A DNA stretch of 10,396 nt from Bacteroidales bacterium (lineage in GTDB: Bacteria; Bacteroidota; Bacteroidia; Bacteroidales; P3), in the NCBI GenBank assembly GCA_012837565.1, contig DUQY01000058.1, positions 1 through 10,396 of the forward strand, in the 5' to 3' direction. This document shows, piece by piece, positions 1 to 6,388 of this stretch. How positions within the stretch are numbered: position 1 is the first letter of the stretch; each line of letters opens with the position of its first letter. The position numbers and the translations under genes were made by a program. The notes under the pieces are model-generated. The model searched no databases and had not been told where the DNA came from. It saw nothing but the letters and a program-made list of their open reading frames with translations.

Positions 1-117
1 AAATCAAAAAGAACATAACAAATTACGATGTGCATCTAACGACGCCCCAATAACGCCAACTTTTCACTATAAATTTGGAGTTATCTTCCTCTAAATTTAG
101 AATTCCCTTTTAAAATC
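1..117. other. non-coding left edge
   Basis: No gene is supported here. The stretch holds the 11-mer GATGTGCATCT at 27-37, which is identical to the start of the first unit of the tandem array at 1418. It also holds a short AT-rich palindrome, CTAAATTTAG, at 91-100. Stop codons interrupt the frames I followed. It would be the downstream flank of the minus-strand polA-like remnant that ends at 118, but I see no convincing terminator. Confidence 0.4.
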
Positions 118-189
118 TTAGTGTGCTTCAAGCCAATTCTCTCCAGCCTTTAAATTTAATTCTATTGAAACTTTGTTCAGTGGTAGGGA
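118..189 (-). pseudogene. polA: remnant of the DNA polymerase I C-terminus (copy A)
   Basis: Read on the minus strand, this gives 23 codons and a stop, SLPLNKVSIELN followed by LKAGENWLEAH. From memory of the family, Bacteroidetes DNA polymerase I ends in a G-x-NWLEAH motif (E. coli Pol I ends GENWDQAH), and hydrophobic positions such as PL-x-V precede it. A TAA at 190-192 sits immediately upstream in the same frame, and no polymerase body follows toward higher coordinates, so this is only a tail. A second, longer copy lies at 1107-1246 in the same orientation. The two copies clearly differ and are not a recent duplication. The assignment rests on motif recognition without an alignment. Confidence 0.55.
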
Positions 190-260
190 TTAGCTTATTC
201 CTATATAGCTGATTTTGCACATTAATTTCATAAATATATTAATTATGAATTTAAAATTAT

Positions 261-277
261 TATCTTTGCAATGCAAA
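261..277 (+). promoter_or_regulatory. promoter with overlapping palindrome upstream of the cyclase-like gene
   Basis: TATCTTTG at 261-268 matches the Bacteroidetes -7 consensus TAnnTTTG. No good -33 TTTG lies at the expected distance; the region around 236-241 is only AT-rich. The -7 element overlaps a perfect inverted repeat, TTTGCA-A-TGCAAA (265-277), covering the -7 box and the expected transcription start near 275. A repressor bound there would block initiation, so it is a candidate operator. The leader to the ATG at 373 would be about 95-100 nt. Confidence 0.5.
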
Positions 278-372
278 CTATTATAAAACAATAGCTTGAG
301 TTTTAAGGCATTGGATTTTAACATTATCAGTGTTTTTATATATAATAATCCAAATATAATAAAGTGATAGTT

Positions 373-1110
373 ATGGAACAACCAATAAATAAAAAATGGG
401 AAATAACAACAAATCGGTTTGTTGCTTTTATTGATATAATGGGTTTTAAGGATATGATTGCAAAAAAAACTCACAAAGAGATATATTCTATGCTTGAAGA
501 GATATCTGATATTGGAAGATCTCTTGAAAATGCTTTAATCAATTATGGCAATAATATTAAAGTGTTTACATTTTCAGACTCAATAATAGTACTTTCAAAA
601 CGTGATGATGGAATTGCTACATTTGTAGATTTTAGCAATGCAGTTAGTAAAATTATTGGAACATCAATTTTTAATGGGATACCTATTAAAGGAGGATGTG
701 CATACGGACTTATTAGCTATAATAAAGAGAAAAATATATTATGTGGTAAGGCTTTTGTTGATGCAATAAGTATGGAAGAAAATTTACATTATTATGGAAT
801 AGCATGTCACCATTCTATTGATAAATACTTTGAAGAACATAATCATTGTCATAAAGGAATGTTTCTTTATCAATCTAAGACAACATTAAAAAATTCAGAT
901 GTAACACATTATAATTTAGATTGGTTCAGTTCAGCCTGTGAAGCATTCTATGAGTCAAACAAAACATTTGAATATCGGGATAATCTAATTAAAGATAAAA
1001 TTAATAATCTCTATTTACAAGTATCAGGAAAGCCAAGAAAATATATAGATAATACACTTTTAATGTATCAAAGATATTTAGATAAAGACCCATTATTTAG
1101 ATCTTTTTAG
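373..1110 (+). CDS. class III nucleotidyl-cyclase-like protein (orphan, function unknown)
   Basis: This 245-residue protein has the core layout of a class III adenylate/guanylate cyclase homology domain. F-I-D-I-M-G-F with Asp21 fits metal site 1, and F-S-D-S-I-I-V with Asp69 fits metal site 2, at about the family spacing. P-I-K-G-G-C-A-Y-G at 104-112 corresponds to the R-x-G-x-x-x-G strand, and G125-K-A-x-V-D-A to the segment that normally carries the catalytic Asn/Arg. That Asn-x-x-x-Arg pair is not evident here. Residues 150-245 are a Cys/His-containing, otherwise featureless tail. There is no signal peptide or membrane segment. I chose ATG 373 (MEQPINKK) over the in-frame GTG at 364. It is a lone gene between two polA-tail remnants, and its stop overlaps the stop of the right one. 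Pycsar antiphage cyclases belong to the same superfamily, but no TIR or membrane effector lies beside it. Fold call moderately sure, activity unknown. Confidence 0.7.
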   Translation: MEQPINKKWEITTNRFVAFIDIMGFKDMIAKKTHKEIYSMLEEISDIGRSLENALINYGNNIKVFTFSDSIIVLSKRDDGIATFVDFSNAVSKIIGTSIFNGIPIKGGCAYGLISYNKEKNILCGKAFVDAISMEENLHYYGIACHHSIDKYFEEHNHCHKGMFLYQSKTTLKNSDVTHYNLDWFSSACEAFYESNKTFEYRDNLIKDKINNLYLQVSGKPRKYIDNTLLMYQRYLDKDPLFRSF

Positions 1111-1246
1111 TGTGCTTCGAGCCAGTTTTTGCCGGTGTTGGAATCAACTTCTCATGAACGTTGTTTAGCGGTAGGGCTTCTTCCATTTCTTTTTCTACTA
1201 TTACTTTTACTTTTTCAAGCTCTGGATTATTAGCATCTAAGACACT
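1107..1246 (-). pseudogene. polA: remnant of the DNA polymerase I C-terminus (copy B), frameshifted
   Basis: On the minus strand this reads SVLDANNPELEKVK, a stretch of charged helix, EEALPLNNV, then after a one-base deletion and an in-frame TGA, EVDSNTGKNWLEAH-stop. The pattern (V-x-D-A-x-x-x-ELE-x-x-K, acidic helix, PL-x-V, V-D, G-x-NWLEAH) follows the end of family A DNA polymerase I, just after the VHDEL motif of the palm. A weak continuation, L-H-N-stop, may be the decayed VHDE just to the right (about 1247-1258). The frameshift, the stop and the missing body make it non-functional. Its stop codon (1107-1109) overlaps the stop of the convergent cyclase-like gene (1108-1110). Copy A lies 0.9 kb to the left in the same orientation. 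Confidence 0.6.
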
Positions 1247-1252
1247 TCAATT

Positions 1253-1354
1253 ATGGAGATAAAAAAACTTACCAATAAAGAATTGATACTTGAGGTTCCA
1301 ATAAATGATGAGAACCAAAGAATAGAGACTCTTCACTACGTGAGAAAAGACTAA
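1253..1354 (+). CDS. possible 33-residue small ORF
   Basis: An ATG opens a frame of 33 codons (MEIKKLTNKELILEVP then INDENQRIETLHYVRKD). Its composition looks like an ordinary soluble protein, with charged and hydrophobic residues alternating and no low-complexity run. I recognise no family. There is no ribosome-binding site and no clear promoter, and a stop lies in frame just upstream. It begins at the decayed edge of the polA-like remnant, so it may be the start of a larger gene that was lost, or chance. Low confidence. Confidence 0.2.
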   Translation: MEIKKLTNKELILEVPINDENQRIETLHYVRKD

Positions 1355-1405
1355 ATTAAAGAAATAAACTCCTGAAACATCGCATTAAAATCCTATCTCT
1401 TTATA

Positions 1406-1505
1406 TCATTTTGCTGAGATGTGCATCTTAGCTTACTGTGATGTACATCTTAGCATCTTCCGATGTACATCTTAGCACGCTGTGATGTACATCTTAGCAA
1501 AATGA
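1406..1505. repeat. 22-nt-period tandem array of a palindromic unit inside an inverted repeat
   Basis: Four copies of the 15-mer GATGTRCATCTTAGC start at 1418, 1440, 1462 and 1484, exactly 22 nt apart. They are separated by non-identical 7-nt spacers (TTACTGT, ATCTTCC, ACGCTGT). Copies 2-4 are identical; copy 1 has G for A. The first ten bases, GATGTACATC, are a perfect palindrome. The array is bounded by arms TCATTTTGCTGAGATG (1406-1421) and CATCTTAGCAAAATGA (1490-1505), complementary at 15 of 16 positions. The whole block could therefore fold into a long stem-loop, or be a small non-autonomous element with terminal inverted repeats. Spacing close to two helical turns would put every unit on one DNA face. 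It does not encode protein. Confidence 0.85.
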
Positions 1506-1586
1506 AACCAAGAAAGAAAAATTTGAAACAAAGGGTTAGGAATTTGAAACAGCGATTCAACAAATTAAAACGAAGAAATAGAGGAA
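1503..1586. repeat. degenerate 21-nt-period tandem repeat
   Basis: TGAAAC occurs at 1503, 1524 and 1545, and the variant TAAAAC at 1566, each exactly 21 nt apart. The units share more than this hexamer: units 1, 2 and 4 follow it with x-AAG and a purine-rich tract, and units 2 and 3 share ATTTGAAACA. The first unit overlaps the right arm of the 22-nt array's inverted repeat by three bases, so the two arrays abut. Another TGAAACAtCG-type copy, out of phase, lies on the far side of the 22-nt array at 1373. No reading frame or RNA gene was recognised. The block lies just upstream of the helicase promoter. Confidence 0.55.
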
Positions 1587-1656
1587 TAAACAGGTGTTTT
1601 ATGCTAGGAAAATAACTTTAATTCGTTTTATTTCCGAATATTAGAATTTTTATTTG

Positions 1657-1664
1657 TATTTTTG
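1657..1664 (+). promoter_or_regulatory. -7 promoter element of the deaD-led operon
   Basis: TATTTTTG fits TAnnTTTG perfectly and lies 25 nt before the helicase start codon, giving a short leader of roughly 20 nt. I see no matching -33 TTTG; the best nearby sequence is TTTC at 1631. It is probably the promoter for all six genes up to 8683, because their gaps are tiny and no comparable element was seen between them. Confidence 0.5.
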
Positions 1665-1689
1665 CAGATTAATTACTAAATAAAAATAT

Positions 1690-3603
1690 ATGACATTTAA
1701 AGAATTGGGCATTAGTCCAGAGATCCTCAAAGCAATTGATGAGCTTGGCTTTGAAAATGCTATGCCCGTTCAAGCAGAAACCTTACCAATATTGCTTAAT
1801 CAAGATGTGAATCTTGTTGCATTAGCCCAAACAGGTACAGGTAAAACAGCAGCCTTCGGGTTGCCAATGATCCAAAAGATGGATTACACTAATAAAGACA
1901 CCGAAGTCTTAGTCCTTTGTCCGACAAGGGAACTTTGTATGCAAATAGCAAACGACTGTAAAAATTACGCAAAATATATAAATGGATGTACTATTCTTCC
2001 TGTCTACGGAGGCGCAAGCATAGATATTCAAATACGTGCTTTGAAAAGAGGAGTTAAAATGATAGTCGCTACTCCTGGTAGAATGAATGACCTTATTAAT
2101 AGAGGTAGAGTAGATATTTCCAAAATCAAATATGTTGTCCTTGATGAGGCTGACGAAATGTTGGATATGGGATTCAAGGATGATTTAGATAATATTCTTA
2201 GTCAGGCTCCTGAAGAAAGAAATACTCTTTTATTTTCCGCAACAATGCCTAAAGATGTTGAGCGCATAGCTAACAACTATATGGCAGATGCTATTAGAAT
2301 ACAAATAGGAACAAGAAATCAAGGTTCAGATAGTGTTAGTCACTTTTATTACTTAGTGCAAGCAAAGGATAGATACTCAGCTCTTAAACGTATTGCTGAC
2401 TATTATCCAAATATTTACGCTATTGTTTTCTGTAGAACAAAACTAGAAACTCAAGACGTTGCAGATAAATTAATCAGAGATGGTTATAATGCAGATAGTC
2501 TTCACGGAGATTTATCACAAGCTCAAAGAGACCATGTGATGAGTCGTTTCCGTCATAAAAATGTACAATTGCTTATTGCAACCGACGTGGCTGCAAGAGG
2601 ATTGGACGTAAATGATTTAACTCACGTTATCAACTACAACCTTCCTGACGAATTAGAACAATATGTTCACCGTAGTGGAAGAACTGGTAGAGCTGATAAA
2701 TTAGGAATGTCTATTGCTATTATCAATCTAAAAGAGAAGTATAAGATTAGAGACCTAGAACGTCAGATTAAACAAGAATTCACTAAGGTTCAAATACCAA
2801 CAGGAAAAGAAGTTTGTACAAAACAACTTTTCAATATGATTGATAAGGTGGAGAATGTTGATGTGAACTATGCTGAAATTGAGACTTTCCTTCCAGATAT
2901 TATGCAAAAATTAGAAGGAATGGATAAGGAAGAACTTATTCGTAAATTTGTATCCTTAGAATTTAATCGTTTCTTAGAATATTATAGAGGTGCTCCAGAC
3001 TTAAATGTTGATGAATCAAGAGGTTCAAGAGACAGAGATGATAGAGGAGGAAGAGACGACAGAGGTAGAGGCAGAGACAGAGGTGATAGAGACAGAGGTG
3101 GCAGAGACGACAGAGATGGCGGTTATAAGGACGGAAATTTCAAACGTTTATTTATCAGCATGGGTCATAAAGATAAGGTTGTTCCTCAACGCCTAATTGG
3201 AATGATAAACGACTTTACTCAAGATAGAGACATTGAAATAGGTAAAATTGATATCTTAGATAATTTCTCTTATATTGAAGTAGGAGCAGATAAGGCAGAT
3301 ATTGTTATTGAAGCTTTTAAAGATCAATTTGTTCAAGGACGCCCAGTTACTGTTGAACCAGCAGAACCAAGAAATTCTTCTTCAAGAGACCGTGCTGGTT
3401 CAGACCGTCGTTCAGGTGGAAGATCATCTGGTGGTTCTGACAGAAGGTCATCAGGTTCTTCAGATAGAAGATCGGGTGGAAGATCAACTGGTTCTTCTGA
3501 TAGAAGATCATCAGGCGGATCAGATAGAAGAAGAGATAGTCGTGGAGACTCATCATCGGACAGAAGATCAAGTGATCGTTCAGGCGATAGAAGAAGGTAT
3601 TAA
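1690..3603 (+). CDS. deaD: DEAD-box ATP-dependent RNA helicase with DbpA-like RNA-binding domain and RG/RS-rich tails
   Basis: This 637-residue enzyme unwinds RNA duplexes using ATP, in cold-shock, ribosome-assembly or mRNA-decay roles typical of DeaD/CsdA/CshA. RecA domain 1 shows the Q motif (Gln28), AQTGTGKT at 46-53, PTREL, TPGR, DEAD at 152-155 and SAT at 183-185. RecA domain 2 shows VFCRTK, ATDVAARGLD and HRSGRTGR at 327-334. All catalytic motifs are intact. Residues about 443-480 are an Arg/Asp/Gly-rich linker. Residues about 481-555 (FKRLFISMG through PVTVEP) resemble the DbpA-type RRM fold found at the end of this helicase class. The last 75 residues are Ser/Arg/Gly/Asp repeats. ATG 1690 suits the promoter at 1657. 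It heads a run of closely spaced genes, with rpe 37 nt downstream. The exact subfamily (DeaD or CshA) is uncertain; the helicase call is secure. Confidence 0.95.
   Translation: MTFKELGISPEILKAIDELGFENAMPVQAETLPILLNQDVNLVALAQTGTGKTAAFGLPMIQKMDYTNKDTEVLVLCPTRELCMQIANDCKNYAKYINGCTILPVYGGASIDIQIRALKRGVKMIVATPGRMNDLINRGRVDISKIKYVVLDEADEMLDMGFKDDLDNILSQAPEERNTLLFSATMPKDVERIANNYMADAIRIQIGTRNQGSDSVSHFYYLVQAKDRYSALKRIADYYPNIYAIVFCRTKLETQDVADKLIRDGYNADSLHGDLSQAQRDHVMSRFRHKNVQLLIATDVAARGLDVNDLTHVINYNLPDELEQYVHRSGRTGRADKLGMSIAIINLKEKYKIRDLERQIKQEFTKVQIPTGKEVCTKQLFNMIDKVENVDVNYAEIETFLPDIMQKLEGMDKEELIRKFVSLEFNRFLEYYRGAPDLNVDESRGSRDRDDRGGRDDRGRGRDRGDRDRGGRDDRDGGYKDGNFKRLFISMGHKDKVVPQRLIGMINDFTQDRDIEIGKIDILDNFSYIEVGADKADIVIEAFKDQFVQGRPVTVEPAEPRNSSSRDRAGSDRRSGGRSSGGSDRRSSGSSDRRSGGRSTGSSDRRSSGGSDRRRDSRGDSSSDRRSSDRSGDRRRY
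3400..3531 (+). repeat. 60-nt in-frame repeat coding for SDRRS units in the helicase tail
   Basis: Within the helicase gene, residues from 571 repeat with a 20-residue higher-order period. A 12-residue unit (SDRRSGGRSSGG, then SDRRSGGRSTGS) alternates with an 8-residue unit (SDRRSSGS, then SDRRSSGG), followed by a further SDRR. At DNA level the copies run 3400-3459 and 3460-3519, with the third starting at 3520. The first copy uses CGT arginine codons early on and the later ones AGA, so the duplication is not brand new. Such arrays can change length by slippage without shifting frame. The charged, disordered tail probably binds RNA. Confidence 0.8.
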
Positions 3604-3640
3604 TCCTAAAATAGTTTAGGGAAAATAAAATAGAATTGGA

Positions 3641-4282
3641 ATGATTTTAGCACCATCATTATTGTCAGCTGACTTTGGCAATTTGAAAAAGGATATTGAA
3701 TTAATAAATGAAAGTGAAGCAGATTGGTTTCATATTGATGTTATGGACGGAGTTTTCGTTCCTAACATTAGTTTTGGACAACCTGTGATAAAGTATATTA
3801 AAAAATACGCAAAGAAACCTCTTGATGTGCATCTTATGATTGTAGATCCTGACAGGTATTTTGAAGACTTTCAGAAAGTTGGTGCTGATATCATAACCAT
3901 TCATTATGAAGCTTCCAGACATTTACATCGCAGCATATCTTCCATAAAAAGCTTGGGAATGAAAGCAGGAGTTGTTCTTAACCCTCACACCCCAATAAGC
4001 GTTTTAGAAGATGTAATTCAAGAATGCGACCTTGTTCTTTTGATGAGCGTTAATCCAGGATTTGGAGGACAAAGCTTTATTGAAAACACCTACAATAAGA
4101 TTACACAACTTAAAGACTTAATAAATAGAAAATCTCCTAATTGCCTAATTGAAGTAGATGGAGGAGTAAGCCTTAAGAACTATAAAAAACTATTGGATTT
4201 TGGTGCTGACTGTTTGGTTGCAGGCAATGCAATCTTCGGCTCAGAGGATCCAATTAAAACCATAAAAGAATTTAAGAACTAA
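3641..4282 (+). CDS. rpe: ribulose-phosphate 3-epimerase
   Basis: This cytosolic TIM-barrel enzyme interconverts ribulose 5-phosphate and xylulose 5-phosphate in the pentose phosphate pathway. At 213 residues it has the usual length. The N-terminus APSLLSADFGNL is characteristic. His31 and Asp33 (HIDVMDG), His64 (DVHLM) and Asp173 (EVDGGV) match the metal-binding and catalytic residues of the family. NPGFGGQ and the GNAIFG phosphate-binding loop are present. The ATG at 3641 gives the canonical start. It follows the helicase by 37 nt, and the PHP phosphatase gene begins 6 nt after its stop, so all three are likely co-transcribed. Nothing is odd in the sequence. Confidence 0.97.
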   Translation: MILAPSLLSADFGNLKKDIELINESEADWFHIDVMDGVFVPNISFGQPVIKYIKKYAKKPLDVHLMIVDPDRYFEDFQKVGADIITIHYEASRHLHRSISSIKSLGMKAGVVLNPHTPISVLEDVIQECDLVLLMSVNPGFGGQSFIENTYNKITQLKDLINRKSPNCLIEVDGGVSLKNYKKLLDFGADCLVAGNAIFGSEDPIKTIKEFKN

Positions 4283-4288
4283 TTCTTT

Positions 4289-5032
4289 ATGTTTAATATA
4301 TTTAAAAGTAAGAGAAAAGAATTAAGTGAAGATATAGATTTATCTGTACTAGTAACTGATATTCATTCTCATTTTATTCCTGGTATTGATGACGGATCCA
4401 AATCAATGGAAGAGTCAATCTTTCTTCTAAAACAAATGGAAGAGTTTGGCTATAAAAAAGTTATCACAACACCCCATGTATATTATAATAGCTTTCCAGA
4501 AGGAATTGATATATTAGACCAAAAGGTAGAAGAGCTAAGAAGAAATGCAAAGTTTAATGGTATTAAGCTCCAAATTGAAGTTGGAGGCGAATACTTATTA
4601 GATGACGACATTAAAGAGAGAATCAAAAACAATCAAATCAAGACTTTTTCAGATAATTACATGTTAATTGAATTTCCAATGACAACAGAGCCTATGGCTT
4701 ATGAGAATTGGTTATTTGACTTGCAATTAGCTGGCTATAATCTTGTTCTTGCACATCCAGAACGGTTTCTTTATTTCTATGAAGATAAGAAAAAATACGT
4801 ATCATTAAAAGATAGGGGCATATTATTTCAAATGAATATAGGTTCTCTGTCTGGATATTATGGTCCTAAGGTAAAGGAGGTGGCTGAGTATTTGATAAAA
4901 GAAAACATGATTGATTTAATTGGTTCTGATTGTCATGGACAGCGCCATATCGATGCCATGAAAAGCACTCTTCGATCTCCACTACTAAAACAATTAATAG
5001 ATTCAGGTAAATTGATAAACAATAAATTATAG
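4289..5032 (+). CDS. PHP-family protein-tyrosine phosphatase (CpsB/YwqE type)
   Basis: This 247-residue metal-dependent phosphoesterase belongs to the polymerase-and-histidinol-phosphatase (PHP) fold. Members of this branch dephosphorylate bacterial tyrosine kinases and so control capsule or exopolysaccharide export. The metal ligands are all visible: D-x-H-x-H at 24-28, DDGS at 34-37, TPH with His63, GGEY with Glu101, AHPER with His156, and GSDCHG with Asp214 and His216. There is no signal peptide, so it acts in the cytoplasm. The gap to rpe is 6 nt and purB starts 3 nt after its stop, making translational coupling likely. No tyrosine kinase gene is in the window. In Porphyromonas gingivalis a phosphatase of this type (Php1) acts on the kinase Ptk1, which suggests a parallel. 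Automatic annotation may call it a histidinol phosphatase, but the motifs fit CpsB/YwqE better. Confidence 0.9.
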   Translation: MFNIFKSKRKELSEDIDLSVLVTDIHSHFIPGIDDGSKSMEESIFLLKQMEEFGYKKVITTPHVYYNSFPEGIDILDQKVEELRRNAKFNGIKLQIEVGGEYLLDDDIKERIKNNQIKTFSDNYMLIEFPMTTEPMAYENWLFDLQLAGYNLVLAHPERFLYFYEDKKKYVSLKDRGILFQMNIGSLSGYYGPKVKEVAEYLIKENMIDLIGSDCHGQRHIDAMKSTLRSPLLKQLIDSGKLINNKL

Positions 5033-5035
5033 ATT

Positions 5036-6373
5036 ATGAATGCATTATTTGCTATATCCCCTATTGATGGAAGATACAGAAAACAAGTTGAGCCACTGGC
5101 TAATTATTTTTCCGAAAAGGCATTAATTAATTATAGAACTCGCATTGAAATAGAATATTTTATTGCTTTATGTAATATACCTCTTGATGGATTAATTGAT
5201 TTTGATAAAAACAACTTCGAAACACTAAGAGATATTTATAGAAACTTCTCTGAAACAGATGCACAAGAGGTTAAAGATATTGAAAAAATAACAAACCATG
5301 ATGTTAAAGCTGTTGAATACTTTATTAAAAAGAAATTCTCTCTCCTTGGGCTTGAGAAATGGAATGAGTTTATTCATTTTGGCTTAACATCACAAGACAT
5401 TAATAATACTGCCGTTCCTTTAAGCATAAAAGAATGTCAAGAGGACGTTTATTTGCCTTTAATAAATGATGTTATAGAGCTTTTGGACGAAAAAATACTA
5501 GAATGGGAAGGAGTTCCTATGCTTGCTCACACTCATGGACAGCCAGCCTCTCCAACCATGCTTTCAAAAGAAATAAAAGTATTTACCTATCGCCTAAAAC
5601 AACAACTAGCATATTTCGCTCTAATTCCATTTGAGGCAAAGTTTGGAGGAGCAACAGGTAATTTCAATGCTCATAAGGTTACTTTCCCAACAACTAATTG
5701 GGTTTTATTTGCAGATAGTTTTTGTTCTGACTTAGGACTTGACCGCCAAACATACACAACCCAAATTGAGAACTACGATAATATGGGTGCTTACTTCGAT
5801 GCCATTAAAAGGTTAAACGTTATTCTAATGGATTTCTGTAAGGATATGTGGGCTTATGTGTCTATGGAGTATTTCAAACAAAAAATTAAGGAGGGTGAAG
5901 TAGGTTCTTCTGCTATGCCTCATAAGGTTAATCCTATAGATTTTGAAAATGCTGAAGGAAACTTAGGCATGGCGAATGCAATGTTTGAACATCTATCATC
6001 TAAACTTCCTATTTCTCGACTTCAGAGAGACTTAACAGATTCAACCGTTACAAGAAATATTGGTGTTCCAATAGCACATACAATAATAGCTTTAAACTCA
6101 ATAATCAAAGGAGTAAATAAATTATTACTTAATAAGCCAGCACTAGAAAGAGACTTGAATAATAATTGGCCTGTTGTTGCAGAAGCACTTCAATCAATTC
6201 TTCGTTCAATTGGATATAAAAATGCTTATGAAGTTCTTAAGGACTTGACAAGAACCAACACAGAGGTAAATGCAGAAACCATTGCTAAGTTTGTTGATGG
6301 ACTTGATGTAAGTGAAGAGATTAAACAAAGAATGAAGGCTATCACCCCAATGAATTACGTTGGCATTTATTAA
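5036..6373 (+). CDS. purB: adenylosuccinate lyase
   Basis: This enzyme catalyses two fumarate-releasing steps of purine synthesis, SAICAR to AICAR and adenylosuccinate to AMP. At 445 residues it is of E. coli PurB type, starting with the typical SPIDGRY. The superfamily signature GSSAMPHKVNPIDFENAEG begins at residue 290 and holds the catalytic serine loop (Ser291/Ser292). HTHGQPAS at 165-172 carries the catalytic histidine (His167), and FGLTSQDINNTA and HDVKAVEY complete the active site. It functions as a cytosolic homotetramer. It sits 3 nt after the PHP phosphatase and 15 nt before the ABC exporter, so it is embedded in the operon rather than near other pur genes. The sequence appears intact. 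Confidence 0.97.
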   Translation: MNALFAISPIDGRYRKQVEPLANYFSEKALINYRTRIEIEYFIALCNIPLDGLIDFDKNNFETLRDIYRNFSETDAQEVKDIEKITNHDVKAVEYFIKKKFSLLGLEKWNEFIHFGLTSQDINNTAVPLSIKECQEDVYLPLINDVIELLDEKILEWEGVPMLAHTHGQPASPTMLSKEIKVFTYRLKQQLAYFALIPFEAKFGGATGNFNAHKVTFPTTNWVLFADSFCSDLGLDRQTYTTQIENYDNMGAYFDAIKRLNVILMDFCKDMWAYVSMEYFKQKIKEGEVGSSAMPHKVNPIDFENAEGNLGMANAMFEHLSSKLPISRLQRDLTDSTVTRNIGVPIAHTIIALNSIIKGVNKLLLNKPALERDLNNNWPVVAEALQSILRSIGYKNAYEVLKDLTRTNTEVNAETIAKFVDGLDVSEEIKQRMKAITPMNYVGIY

Positions 6374-6388
6374 TAGTTTACAAGCAAA

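Noticed and set aside
190..474. 94-codon minus-strand open frame
   Set aside because: It overlaps the promoter and start of the cyclase-like gene in antisense. Its composition (rich in Ile, Phe, Asn, Lys and Tyr) is what AT-rich antisense DNA gives, and no domain is recognisable.
1418..1498. Possible CRISPR array
   Set aside because: Repeats of 15 nt with 7-nt spacers are far too short, and no cas gene is in the window. It is a simple tandem repeat.
3005..3619. Open frames in other registers inside the helicase tail
   Set aside because: They arise because the Arg/Gly/Ser repeat codons lack stops in shifted frames. Their Glu/Thr/Val or Leu/Gln-rich translations are by-products of the repeat.
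3605..3620. CCTAAA-ATAG-TTTAGG hairpin between the helicase and rpe genes as a terminator
   Set aside because: The stem is only 6 bp and AT-rich, and A-rich rather than T-rich sequence follows on the + strand. The genes on both sides look co-transcribed.
3820..3834. GATGTGCATCTTA, resembling the 22-nt array unit
   Set aside because: It codes for the conserved DVHLM motif of ribulose-phosphate epimerase, so the match is coincidental.
4870..4882. AAAGGAGGTG as a Shine-Dalgarno site for an internal gene
   Set aside because: It encodes KEV within the PHP phosphatase in frame, any downstream start would only give the C-terminal fragment, and this phylum makes little use of such sites.
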